64,000 nt of DNA, from contig NZ_JADWYI010000001.1 of assembly GCF_016904885.1 (NCBI RefSeq), positions 5,022,001 through 5,086,000 on the forward strand, in the 5' to 3' direction. The stretch's first letter is position 1. The number at the start of each line of letters is the position of its first letter. This DNA is from Archangium primigenium. GTDB lineage: Bacteria > Myxococcota > Myxococcia > Myxococcales > Myxococcaceae. The position numbers and the translations under genes are program-made. Shown piece after piece: positions 1-7,988 of this stretch. Under the pieces are notes generated by a model, which was given only the letters and a program-made list of their open reading frames with translations, made no database searches and was not told where the DNA came from.

Positions 1-429
1 CTCGAGGGGGTGCGCACGGGCCGCCCGGTGAACTGGCGGGCGACGTACACCCGGCGGGGCACCTTCCTCAAGAGCTGGGGGCTCGCCCTGGCCATGGGCA
101 TCCCGCTGGCCATCGGCTACTCGCTCATCCTGCCCGGCCTGCTGCTGTCCATCCTCTGGCTGCACGCGCCCACGCTGGCGGCCGAGGGTCGGCCCGTCCT
201 GCGCGCGCTCGGTGACAGCTACCGCCTCTTCCAGCGCCGGCAGGACTGGGCCGCGTGGACGCTCAACGTCCTCGTCGTGGTGGCCATCTCCGCCGCGGGG
301 GGGCTCGCGCCGCCCCTGGCCGCGCTCATCACGCTGCCGCTGTCCCTGGTGTTCCTCGCCTACTGCCAGACGGACGAGCTGGGCGAGGAGCCGATGCCGC
401 CCCTGCCCCGGCGCGAAGTGGTGGTGTGA
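1..429 (+). CDS. Membrane protein, 5' end outside the window
   Basis: The reading frame is open from base 1, so this is the C-terminal part of a longer gene; the GTG at base 10 is probably internal. About 140 residues are visible. They hold at least two strongly hydrophobic stretches (roughly residues 25-50 and 83-118) separated by a charged loop rich in Arg and Gln, and end in a short Pro/Glu-rich tail. This is the look of the last helices of a polytopic inner-membrane protein. I do not recognise the family. The next gene runs convergently and ends 28 bases away. Confidence 0.6.
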   Translation, partial: LEGVRTGRPVNWRATYTRRGTFLKSWGLALAMGIPLAIGYSLILPGLLLSILWLHAPTLAAEGRPVLRALGDSYRLFQRRQDWAAWTLNVLVVVAISAAGGLAPPLAALITLPLSLVFLAYCQTDELGEEPMPPLPRREVVV

Positions 430-457
430 GCGCCAGGGCGGGGCGACCCCGCCCGGC

Positions 458-1267
458 TCACTCGCCGTCGGGGTTGCGGATGCAGATCTGCCCGACGAAG
501 GAGATGTACGCGCACACCGGCAGGCGAGGGCCGCACTCGACCGAGGACACGCAGGGCCCGGAGCAGAAGTAGCCGCTCCAGCCCTCGATGCAGAGCGAGC
601 TCTCGCAGTCATTGCCGGTGGTGCACGCGTCGATGCCCGAGCGGCCCGTGCCGCGCGGGCCCGTGAGGCACTGGCAGCCCAGGGACTCGTCGCAGTCGCA
701 GCGCTCGTCGCAGGGGCAGTCGCTGTTGAAGGTGCAGTCCAGCCGTGAGCCGCCCTCGGGCGTGCTCGGGTCGTGGACACACGTGCCTCCGTCGTCGGTG
801 CCCGCGTCCGGGGGACTGCCGGCGTCCGGCGCGCCCGCGTCCGGCGTGCCCGCGTCGACCTCGCCCGCGTCGGTGGAGGCATCCGGCGCCTCGCCCGCGT
901 CAGGCGTGCCCGCGTCGTCCTCGCCCGCATCGGTGGAGGCATCCGGGAGTTCCCCCGCATCCGGAAGGCCCGCGTCGTCCTCGCCTGCGTCAGGCGTGCC
1001 CGCGTCGTACTCGCCCGCGTCCTCGGGCGCTCCGGCGTCCACCGCCGTGCCCGCGTCGCTTCCCGCATCGGTCGGGTCGGTCTCCGTGGAGGCGTCGGGC
1101 GGGGGCGGGGGCGTCCCGGCATCGCCTGGGCCCTCGCCGGAGCCTCCATCCTCGGTGGGCGCGGGGTTCTCCACCTCCGGCTCCGGGGGAGACGCGCTCC
1201 CTCCACAGTGCGTCAACGCGAGGACTCCGAGCACCGAGGCAACGACGAACCACTTCTTCAAGGGCAC
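458..1267 (-). CDS. Asp-Ala-Gly-rich lipoprotein with Cys-rich C-terminus
   Basis: 269 residues from a GTG start preceded by GGGAGAA. A short basic N-terminus, a hydrophobic stretch and a lipobox ending in LTHC at residues 18-21 predict a lipoprotein. Residues about 30-165 are low complexity, dominated by DAG, PDAG and STDAGE units, probably a flexible stalk. The last 100 residues contain about 14 Cys, some in CDCDESLGC-like clusters, suggesting a small disulfide-bonded domain. Such DAG stalks are common in myxobacterial surface lipoproteins. The function is unknown; an exposed adhesin or cell-surface domain on a spacer is an inference. It follows the kinase-like membrane gene by 38 bases on the same strand and may share its transcript. 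Confidence 0.8.
   Translation of the reverse strand: MPLKKWFVVASVLGVLALTHCGGSASPPEPEVENPAPTEDGGSGEGPGDAGTPPPPPDASTETDPTDAGSDAGTAVDAGAPEDAGEYDAGTPDAGEDDAGLPDAGELPDASTDAGEDDAGTPDAGEAPDASTDAGEVDAGTPDAGAPDAGSPPDAGTDDGGTCVHDPSTPEGGSRLDCTFNSDCPCDERCDCDESLGCQCLTGPRGTGRSGIDACTTGNDCESSLCIEGWSGYFCSGPCVSSVECGPRLPVCAYISFVGQICIRNPDGE
810..1050 (-). repeat. Degenerate Asp-Ala-Gly codon repeats
   Basis: Short imperfect repeats built on GACGCGGGC-type codons (complement gcccgcgtc on the plus strand) encode the DAG stalk of the lipoprotein. The unit is about 9-15 bp with variable joining codons, so expansion and contraction by slippage are likely. Confidence 0.7.
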
Positions 1268-1305
1268 TTCTCCCGTGCGGCGAGTGACGTTGCCGCCACC
1301 GCCGT

Positions 1306-2742
1306 TCAGGCCCAGAAGGCCACGAGGGCACCCACGGCGGTGGCCAGCACGTTGACGGTATCATTGCCCAGCCAGGACCAGCCCCGGAGCGGCCGGGTGG
1401 GGTGGCCACAATGGTGGAGCCGGCGCTCGGTCTCGCGCGCGCAGTGTTCGCACCACCGCACGTCCTGTGCGGTCGCGCCCAGGGCGCTGTCGGCCAGCGA
1501 GCCCGCCACGCCCGCCCCGACAATCCAGGGCAGCGCCGTCCACGACACGCCCGCGAGCACGGCGAGCACGCCCACGAAGGCCGCGCCGCCCGTGGAGGCC
1601 AGCATGCCCAGGCCCGACACCGCGCCCGAGGTGCCCGGCGCCACGGTCCGCCAGGTCGTCACCAGCCGGGGCGCCGAGCGCGAGAGCACGCCCAGCTCCG
1701 TGGCCCACGTGTCCGCGTTGGCGGCGGCGAACGCGCCCAGCATGGCCAGCAGGTAGCGCGCGTCGCCCGTGACGCCCAGGAGCACGGCGGCCAGCGCCCC
1801 CACGCCTCCGTTGGCCAGGGCCTGGCCGAGGTCGCGCGTGCCCGTCTTGGCATACTCGGCCTCGACGCCGGCCTTGCGCGCGCGAAATGCCTTGGACAGC
1901 GCGCTGGAGGAGATGAAGAAGCCGAGCAGGGCGACCGTGCCCACCGCGCCAGCGAGGCCGAACACGGGCGTGCCGATGAGCAGCGCGCCGAGCACGCCGC
2001 TGGGCGTGAGCGAGCCGCGCCGCCACGAGGCGATGCCAATGGCCAGGGCACACGCCGCGCCCACGCCCAGGCCGGTGGCCAGCGCGGCGGGCGTCCACGC
2101 GAGCACGGCGGCGGCGGCCAGGGGCACCCAGAGGTTGTCGCGGCCCCGCGAGCCGAGCGCCTCGGCGACGGCGGCCACCACGGCGCACAGCAGGGCCAGG
2201 GAGACGCGGGGCATGTCCGGCGACAGGCCCGGCAGCCAGGTGAGGGCGGCGAGCACGGACAGGAAGGTGCCCGCGAGCAGCGCGAGCGAGCCCTCCAGAC
2301 TCTTGGTCTCCCCGCCGAGCGTCGCGTACGGGTGGCGCCCGAAGCGTCGGCCCACGAGCGACGCCAGCGCATCACCCACCGCCATGGCGAGCACGCCGCC
2401 GGCCGCCACCGCGGGCCGATCCCACGCGAACCACAGCACGGCCGAGAACGACAGCGCGAACCAGACCGTGCCCAGGTTGTCGGCGGGGGCCTCCACCGCG
2501 CGCAGCAGCCGCTGGCGGTGGATGAACCAGTTGCCCACGGCGGCGGTGAGCGAGGGCACCACGGCCCACTCCCGGTGCTCGAAGAGCGCCAGGGCACCGA
2601 AGACCCACAGGCCCACGCCCACGTGGATGAACTTGCGCGCCCACTCCCGGGGAGCGCCCCGGCGGGCGGCCACTTCACCACCCAGCACGCACACGCCCAC
2701 GTAGGCGTAGGACAGCAGCAGCGCTTGGAGATCCCGGCTCAT
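1306..2742 (-). CDS. Fused phytol/dolichol-kinase-like and DUF92 membrane protein
   Basis: 478 residues, almost entirely membrane helices. The N-terminal half (about 1-215) carries RKFIHVGVG near residue 36, GDALASLVGRRFG near 122 and a GGETKSLEGS motif, as in the SEC59/VTE5 (dolichol or phytol kinase, CTP-dependent) family. The C-terminal half (about 225-478) has GSLTPSGVLGA, AANADTWATELG, PGTSGAVSGLG and a short Cys/His insert (CEHC...HHC), as in DUF92/VTE6 proteins, which phosphorylate phytyl phosphate in plants and cyanobacteria. Together they suggest two successive phosphorylations of an isoprenoid alcohol to its diphosphate. The substrate here is unknown; farnesol, geranylgeraniol or a polyprenol are plausible. 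It begins 3 bases after the upstream secreted-protein gene ends. Confidence 0.75.
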   Translation of the reverse strand: MSRDLQALLLSYAYVGVCVLGGEVAARRGAPREWARKFIHVGVGLWVFGALALFEHREWAVVPSLTAAVGNWFIHRQRLLRAVEAPADNLGTVWFALSFSAVLWFAWDRPAVAAGGVLAMAVGDALASLVGRRFGRHPYATLGGETKSLEGSLALLAGTFLSVLAALTWLPGLSPDMPRVSLALLCAVVAAVAEALGSRGRDNLWVPLAAAAVLAWTPAALATGLGVGAACALAIGIASWRRGSLTPSGVLGALLIGTPVFGLAGAVGTVALLGFFISSSALSKAFRARKAGVEAEYAKTGTRDLGQALANGGVGALAAVLLGVTGDARYLLAMLGAFAAANADTWATELGVLSRSAPRLVTTWRTVAPGTSGAVSGLGMLASTGGAAFVGVLAVLAGVSWTALPWIVGAGVAGSLADSALGATAQDVRWCEHCARETERRLHHCGHPTRPLRGWSWLGNDTVNVLATAVGALVAFWA

Positions 2743-2745
2743 GCC

Positions 2746-3327
2746 TTAGAAGAACACGTTCATCAGCAGGCCGGTGGTGCCGAAGGGGATGCCGATGGTG
2801 CTGCCCCCGTTCTCGAAGCGCAGCGCGAGCCCGAGCGTGCCCGCCACGCTGACGCGGGGCACGAAGAAGTACTCGACGCCCAGGCCCGCCTTGGCCCCGA
2901 AGTCGATGTCGCCGTCATAGGCGAACTCGAGCCCGCCCTCGGCGAAGGGCCGCAGCGTGCCGGTGGTGAGGTGGTGGCGGAACACGGCATCCACCGACAG
3001 CCGGGCCGCCACGTCCGGCTTGAGGCCCACGATGAAGCCCAGGTTGAGGCGCAGCGAGTCCACCGGGCTGACGAACAGGAAGCCGCCCACGGTGGGCAGG
3101 GCGTTCACGCCGAACACGATGCCCTTGGCGCCCTCGGCCGCGGCGGTGCCATCCGACGCCTTGTCGTCCTCGGCCGTGGACACGGAGGGCTCCTCGCGCG
3201 CGGCGACGCGCTCGGCCGACTTGGAGGTGGACTCGGCGGCGCGCTCGGCCGTCTTCGCGGGCGCGGCGGCGAGGGCGGCGGAGGACACGAGGCACAGGGC
3301 GGCGGAGGACAGCAGGGCGAGACGCAT
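2746..3327 (-). CDS. Small secreted protein, probable outer-membrane beta-barrel
   Basis: 193 residues with a clear Sec signal peptide, probably cleaved near AAALAAAPA at residues 19-25. Residues about 26-65 are Ala/Glu/Lys-rich and probably disordered or coiled. The rest alternates hydrophobic and polar residues (for example LRLNLGFIVGLKPDVAAR and LEFAYDGDIDFGAKAGLG) and ends in VFF, typical of small outer-membrane barrels that are recognised through a terminal aromatic residue. No family recognised with certainty. The gene is followed after 3 bases by the isoprenoid kinase fusion, so the two are likely cotranscribed. Confidence 0.65.
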   Translation of the reverse strand: MRLALLSSAALCLVSSAALAAAPAKTAERAAESTSKSAERVAAREEPSVSTAEDDKASDGTAAAEGAKGIVFGVNALPTVGGFLFVSPVDSLRLNLGFIVGLKPDVAARLSVDAVFRHHLTTGTLRPFAEGGLEFAYDGDIDFGAKAGLGVEYFFVPRVSVAGTLGLALRFENGGSTIGIPFGTTGLLMNVFF

Positions 3328-3392
3328 GGTGGGCTCCTGGGAGAGGGGTCGACTGGCGACGGCCTTATAGTCCTTTCGCGCGGAGTGCGGGG

Positions 3393-3824
3393 TCAGCGCG
3401 TCGGCCCCGTGTGCCGCGCGCGCAGCCGGGGAATCAACGCCCAGGCCTCGGCCGCCGTGGCGACGTGGTGGATCTTCTCGAAGACGTTGTCGTCGGAGTG
3501 CGGGTACAGGCGGCTGGCGAGCGCGAGCCCCTTGGCCAGCGCCCGGTGCAGCAGCCGCCCCCCGATGTAGATGTTCCCCACGACCCAGGACATGGGCAGG
3601 TTCTCGCTGAGGTAGCGCGCGGCCTCGGGATCCAGGCGGCCAATGGCGTCGAGCTCGGCCACGAAGATGAAGGGCCGGACCTCACGCATCTCCTGGTAGA
3701 TGGCCAGGGCGCCCCGGACATTCTCGAGCGTGAGCGGCCCGTTGAAGCGCGTCCAGAAGATGTCGGGTGGCTCGAAGCGGACGGTGTGCTGCTCCAGTTT
3801 CCAATCGCGTGGGCCCGGCGGCAT
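3393..3824 (-). CDS. STAS/SpoIIAA-like small cytosolic protein
   Basis: About 143 residues if translation starts at the MPPGPRD methionine; an in-frame ATG at 3860 would add 12 residues of low quality. The pattern (WKLEQHTVRFEPPDIFWTRF, then NVRGALAIYQEMREV, then FIFVAELDAIGRLDPEAARYL) gives alternating strands and helices like the STAS/SEC14-type phospholipid-binding or anti-sigma-antagonist fold, which is widespread in myxobacteria. There is no signal peptide. The Ser phosphorylated in classical SpoIIAA is not evident. Regulatory role is inferred only. Confidence 0.55.
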   Translation of the reverse strand: MPPGPRDWKLEQHTVRFEPPDIFWTRFNGPLTLENVRGALAIYQEMREVRPFIFVAELDAIGRLDPEAARYLSENLPMSWVVGNIYIGGRLLHRALAKGLALASRLYPHSDDNVFEKIHHVATAAEAWALIPRLRARHTGPTR

Positions 3825-3882
3825 GTGTGTCCTCCGGGCCCAGCCTAGCGTGGATGTCACCCATCAGGGTGGGTAGGTGCGC

Positions 3883-5478
3883 TCAGCGGCTCCGCCGGCC
3901 TCCACCGCCCCGGCCCCGCGAGGCGCCGCCCGCTCCCCGAGGCGCCCCTCCCGAGCGGCCACCGGGCTTGCCGCCACCGGGCCTGCCACCGCTGGCCCTG
4001 CTCCCGCCCGGCTTGCCCCTGCTCCCGCCCGGCTTGCCGCCCGCCGCGGGACGACGCCCCGGTGCCCGGCTCGGGCGCTCGGCGTCCCGGGCCTCCCCGC
4101 GCGCCGTTCCGGGCCGCTTCCCCCGCGTCTTGCCCGCGCTCCGGGAAGGCGCCGCGCCCGCGCGCTCGCGCGACTCCGGCCGGGCGAATCCGCCCTCCCG
4201 AGCGGGCTTGCGCTCCCGGGGGGCCTTGCCTTCCCGAACGGGCTTGCGCTCCCGAGCGGGCTTCTTGGCCGGACGCTCGGGGCGCGGCTCGTCCAGGGCG
4301 TCCAGCAGGGAGTCCTCCTCGCTGCGGGCGCGGAAGGCGTCCAGCGCCTCGCGGAAGGCGGCGTCCTTGCGGGGCACCTCGACGCGCGGCAGGCGCATCC
4401 GGGTGATGCGCTCGATGGCCACCACCGTCTCCTCGTCGCGCTCGGTGAGGAAGGAGGACGCGCGTCCGCTCGCCCCGGCGCGCGCCGTGCGGCCAATGCG
4501 GTGCACGTAGTCCTCGGGCGAGTGGGGCAGGTCGAAGTTGATGACGTGGCCGATGTCGTCCACGTCCAGGCCGCGCGAGGCGATGTCCGTGGCCACCATG
4601 CAGCGGTACTGGCCGCGCCGGAAGCCCTCGAGCGCCTGGCGGCGCTGGCCCTGGGTGCGATCGGAGTGGATGAGGGCCGTCTTGTAGCCCGCGTTCTTCA
4701 GGTAGCCCTGCACCTTCTCGGCGCGCTCGCGGGTGCGGGTGAAGACGAGCGTGCTGAGCTGATCCTTGGCGAGCAGGGTGAGCAGCAGGGGGTACTTCTC
4801 CTCGGAGGAGACGTCGTACACGCGCTGCACGGCGCGCGCGGCGGGCGTGCCGCTGGGCGTCACCTCCACCTTGACGGGCCGGCGCAGCGTCTCCTGGGCG
4901 AAGCGCGTCACGTTGTGGCCGAGCGTGGCGGAGAACAGCAGCGTCTGGCGCTCGCGGGGCAGGGCGGCGAGCACCTGCTCCAGCTCGGGCGCGAAGCCCA
5001 TCTCCAGCATGCGGTCCGCCTCGTCGAGCACGAGCACGCGCACGGTGGACAGGGTCACCCGGCCCTCGCGCAGCAGGTCGGCCAGGCGGCCCGGCGTGGC
5101 GATGAGCAGCGAGGGCTTGGCGCGCAGCTCCTCCACCTGGCCGGCCATGTCCGTGCCGCCGATGATGACCGCCTGGGTGAGGCCGCGCGGCGCGCCGAAG
5201 AAGGACGCCTCGCCGGCGATCTGCTGCACGAGCTCGCGCGTGGGGGCGAGCACCAGGCCCGTGGGCCCGGCGTCCGTGGCCTTCAGCCGCTCGACGAGGG
5301 GCAGGAGGTAGGCGGCGGTCTTGCCGGTGCCGGTGATGGCGCAGCCGATGACGTCGCGGCCGGCGAGCGCGGGCGGAATGGCCTGGGCCTGGATGGGGGT
5401 GGGGGAGGCGAAACGGGCACGCCGCACCGCATCGAGGGACTCAGGGGACAGACCGAGGGACTGGAAGGAGGAGCTCAC
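3883..5478 (-). CDS. DEAD-box ATP-dependent RNA helicase, RhlE-like
   Basis: 531 residues from a GTG start. All helicase motifs are visible: Q motif with TPIQAQA near residue 27, motif I AITGTGKT near 47 (Ile instead of the usual Gln), PTREL near 84, GG, TPGR, DEAD near 157, SAT near 188, then in the second domain ARDK-type variants, RGLD near 305 and [10 protein letters not shown] near 329. From about residue 400 the protein becomes a long basic Arg/Lys/Gly/Pro tail ([18 protein letters not shown] repeats), as in RhlE-type helicases that use such tails to bind RNA. Likely acts in rRNA maturation or mRNA turnover. It is divergent from the sugar kinase gene with an 84-bp gap. Confidence 0.92.
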   Translation of the reverse strand: MSSSFQSLGLSPESLDAVRRARFASPTPIQAQAIPPALAGRDVIGCAITGTGKTAAYLLPLVERLKATDAGPTGLVLAPTRELVQQIAGEASFFGAPRGLTQAVIIGGTDMAGQVEELRAKPSLLIATPGRLADLLREGRVTLSTVRVLVLDEADRMLEMGFAPELEQVLAALPRERQTLLFSATLGHNVTRFAQETLRRPVKVEVTPSGTPAARAVQRVYDVSSEEKYPLLLTLLAKDQLSTLVFTRTRERAEKVQGYLKNAGYKTALIHSDRTQGQRRQALEGFRRGQYRCMVATDIASRGLDVDDIGHVINFDLPHSPEDYVHRIGRTARAGASGRASSFLTERDEETVVAIERITRMRLPRVEVPRKDAAFREALDAFRARSEEDSLLDALDEPRPERPAKKPARERKPVREGKAPRERKPAREGGFARPESRERAGAAPSRSAGKTRGKRPGTARGEARDAERPSRAPGRRPAAGGKPGGSRGKPGGSRASGGRPGGGKPGGRSGGAPRGAGGASRGRGGGGRRSR

Positions 5479-5562
5479 CCGGGCGGGGCTATCACAAAAC
5501 CTCCTCGAAAACCGCCCCGGCGCGCGCTAGAGCGGGCTCCCAGCGAGACGACGGGGGAAGTC

Positions 5563-6453
5563 ATGGCACTGTGGGGTGGCATCGAAGCGGGTGGGACGAA
5601 GTTCGTGTGCGCGGTGGGCAGCGGCCCGGAGGACGTCCGCGCCACGGCGCGCATCGCCACCACCACGCCCGAGGCCACGGTGGGCGAGGCCCTGGCCTTC
5701 TTCCAGGCCCAGCAGCGCGCGCTCGGGCCGCTCACCGCCCTGGGCATCGCGTCCTTCGGGCCCGTGGAGCTCCACCCGGAGTCGCCCCGCCATGGCTTCA
5801 TCACCTCCACGGCCAAGCCGGGCTGGCGCGACACGGACGTGGTGGGCCCGTTCCGGCGCGCGCTCGGGGTGCCCGTGGGCTTCGACACGGACGTGAACGG
5901 CGCCGCGCTCGCCGAGCACCGCTGGGGCGCCGCCCAGGGGCTCGACACCTTCGTCTACCTCACGGTGGGCACGGGCATCGGCGGCGGGGCGCTCGTCAAC
6001 GGCCGGATGCTGCACGGCCTGCTCCACCCGGAGATGGGGCACTTCCGCCTGCCGCGCGACCCCCAGGCGGACCCCTTTCCGGGCGCTTGCCCCTTTCACG
6101 GCGACTGCCTCGAGGGGCTCGCCTCGGGGCCGGCCATGGAGAAGCGCTGGGGGCGGCCCGCCGGGGAGCTGCCCGCGGAGCATCCCGCGTGGGCGCTCCA
6201 GGCGAACTACCTGGCGCTCGCCCTGAGCAGCTACATCTGCACCCTGTCCCCCCAGCGCATCATCCTGGGGGGCGGGGTGATGGCCCAGCGGCACCTCTTC
6301 CCGCTCGTGCACGCGGGGGTGCGCCGGGTCCTCAACGACTACATCCAGGCGCCCGCGCTCACCGAGCGCATCGCCGAGTACATCGTGCCGCCCGCGCTGG
6401 GAGACCGCGCGGGCGTGCTCGGGGCGCTGGCCCTGGCGCGGGCCGCCGCCTGA
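5563..6453 (+). CDS. ROK-family fructokinase-like sugar kinase
   Basis: 296 residues from the ATG at 5563, preceded by GGGGGAAG at good spacing. A much longer open frame upstream is antisense to the helicase and is not used. The N-terminal [13 protein letters not shown] phosphate loop, [12 protein letters not shown] with the catalytic Asp (DTDVN), TVGTGIGGG, and a HPEMGH...[15 protein letters not shown] zinc-binding segment are classical ROK features; the GGTKF and FHGDCLEG forms match bacterial fructokinases (ScrK/GmuE type). It phosphorylates a hexose, probably fructose or mannose, with ATP. The neighbouring convergent mannanase gene ends 10 bases away, so mannose use is plausible. Confidence 0.88.
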   Translation: MALWGGIEAGGTKFVCAVGSGPEDVRATARIATTTPEATVGEALAFFQAQQRALGPLTALGIASFGPVELHPESPRHGFITSTAKPGWRDTDVVGPFRRALGVPVGFDTDVNGAALAEHRWGAAQGLDTFVYLTVGTGIGGGALVNGRMLHGLLHPEMGHFRLPRDPQADPFPGACPFHGDCLEGLASGPAMEKRWGRPAGELPAEHPAWALQANYLALALSSYICTLSPQRIILGGGVMAQRHLFPLVHAGVRRVLNDYIQAPALTERIAEYIVPPALGDRAGVLGALALARAAA

Positions 6454-6462
6454 GCCGGGCGC

Positions 6463-7956
6463 CTACTTCCAGCCCGGCAGCTCGTCGCGCGTGAGCACGT
6501 TGTCGGCGCCGTAGACGGCCTTGAGCTCCGCGGCCGAGTTGCGGTCGTAGACGAGCTCGGACCAGCCCATGAAGAAGACCCAGCGCGGCTGGTTGCGCAG
6601 CTCGCTGGCGCCAGGCAGCCGGTCGCACTCGCCAATGGCGATGGGCTTGTTGCCCGCCACCGCGAGCATGGCGTCGTACTTGGCCTTGGTGAAGCCATCA
6701 CCGTTGTAGAAGTCGAGCGCGGCGATGTCCCAGTACGCGTCCCCCGGGTTGTAGTCGTTGAAGTTCCAGCTCAGGTCCTGCACGTCCCAGACCCAGATGA
6801 GGTTGTCGATGCCCTTGGTCTTGGTCAGGTAGTCGTGCGTCATCTGGTACAGGCGGCGCGTGCCCTGCGCGCCCGTGCGGCCGCCCCACCAGAACACGCC
6901 CTGGTTCATCTCGTGGTAGGGCCGGAAGAGCGCCGCCACGCCGTTGTTCTTCAAGTCCTGGAGGTAGGGCACCAGCCTGTCCACCCGCGACTTCCAGACG
7001 CGGTTGAGGTTGGAGCCGTCCGTGAGCAGCTCGTTCCACTGGCTGTCACTCAGCTTGCTGACAACGCCGCCCTGCCAGGCGCACGCCTCACCCTGGGTGG
7101 GCGGGCAGGAGTGCCACATGAGCTGCACCACGGCGCCCGCGGCGAACTGCTTCTTCGCCTCGTTGATCATCGTCCCGCGGCTGTCGATGTTCTCCTGCTG
7201 GAAGAGGAAGTCGCCGCTCCACAGGCCCGGCCAGCGGCCCGTGGTGCCGTTGATGGCGTTGGTCCACTTGGCGGGCTCCCAGTTGGGCTCGCGGTTGTGC
7301 TGGCCGGCGATCGTCTTCGTGCCCGAGATGCCCTGGATGTAGTTGAGCACCCGCTGCTTGGGCGTGGTGCCCGAGGGCGGAGGCGTCGTGCCGGGCACCA
7401 GGAGCGTGAGCGTCTCCCACTCGCGCACGGACACGCCGGTGGCGAGCACGTCGCCGCCACCCGAGTCGATGGCGCTCAGGTACTGGCCGCCGAGCGTCGT
7501 CTGCAGGGCGACCTTGTCCCCGGCGGCGATGGTGCCCGTGCCGCCCACCTTGACCAGGCGGAACTCCTCCCAGCCCAGGGCGTGCGGCGCGTTGACGTAG
7601 ACGGCGCCGCCGCCGCCCTTGTCGGCCGAGACCCACTGCCCGCCGAGCCCCCGCAGCGTCACCACGTCGCCGCTCTGCAGCGTGCCGCCGTTGAGGTCCG
7701 TGAGGGTGAAGGTCTCCCACTCCTTGGCCCAGGTGCTGTAGGCCTGGAGCGCGGCGCCACCGCCCTTGTCGGCGACGAGGTAGTGGCCCGAGTACGCGCG
7801 CAGGTTCACCGTGAGCTGGCTCGGGGCGAGCGCCGCCGTGTCCTGGGCCGTATCAGGCGGGGGGGCGGGGGAGGGCTCACCGCCGGTGCATCCGACGGTG
7901 GCCGTGACGAGCAGCGCGGCGAGCGCGCCGCGCCGGGGGAAGGTCGTGGGCTTCAT
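6463..7956 (-). CDS. Secreted GH26 endo-beta-1,4-mannanase with fascin-like domain
   Basis: 497 residues. Start chosen at MKPTTFPRRG because it begins a lipoprotein signal (hydrophobic stretch ending TVGC, Cys 23); the longer open frame reads back into the chitinase gene. Residues about 47-187 form a triple-repeat beta-trefoil like fascin/actin-crosslinking domains, with GHYLVADKGGG, GQWVSADKGGG and GQYLSAIDSGG units, probably carbohydrate binding. Residues about 200-497 are a glycoside hydrolase 26 domain: GQHNREPNW near 218, acid/base Glu349 in FRPYHEMNQ and nucleophile Glu443 in IGECD. Expected reaction is endo-hydrolysis of mannans. It lies 32 bases after the chitinase gene on the same strand, suggesting one secreted-enzyme operon. 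Confidence 0.9.
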   Translation of the reverse strand: MKPTTFPRRGALAALLVTATVGCTGGEPSPAPPPDTAQDTAALAPSQLTVNLRAYSGHYLVADKGGGAALQAYSTWAKEWETFTLTDLNGGTLQSGDVVTLRGLGGQWVSADKGGGGAVYVNAPHALGWEEFRLVKVGGTGTIAAGDKVALQTTLGGQYLSAIDSGGGDVLATGVSVREWETLTLLVPGTTPPPSGTTPKQRVLNYIQGISGTKTIAGQHNREPNWEPAKWTNAINGTTGRWPGLWSGDFLFQQENIDSRGTMINEAKKQFAAGAVVQLMWHSCPPTQGEACAWQGGVVSKLSDSQWNELLTDGSNLNRVWKSRVDRLVPYLQDLKNNGVAALFRPYHEMNQGVFWWGGRTGAQGTRRLYQMTHDYLTKTKGIDNLIWVWDVQDLSWNFNDYNPGDAYWDIAALDFYNGDGFTKAKYDAMLAVAGNKPIAIGECDRLPGASELRNQPRWVFFMGWSELVYDRNSAAELKAVYGADNVLTRDELPGWK

Positions 7957-7988
7957 GGGTGGGGTTCTCGGGAGCGGACCGGAGGGGA

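Noticed and set aside
1402-3570. Long plus-strand open frame of about 720 residues
   Set aside because: It is antisense to three well-supported minus-strand genes, has Arg/Gly/His-rich composition typical of shadow frames in GC-rich DNA and no recognisable domain.
3877-5562. N-terminal extension of the ROK kinase frame by about 560 residues
   Set aside because: The extension is antisense to the DEAD-box helicase; the kinase fold starts exactly at the ATG at 5563 with its own ribosome site.
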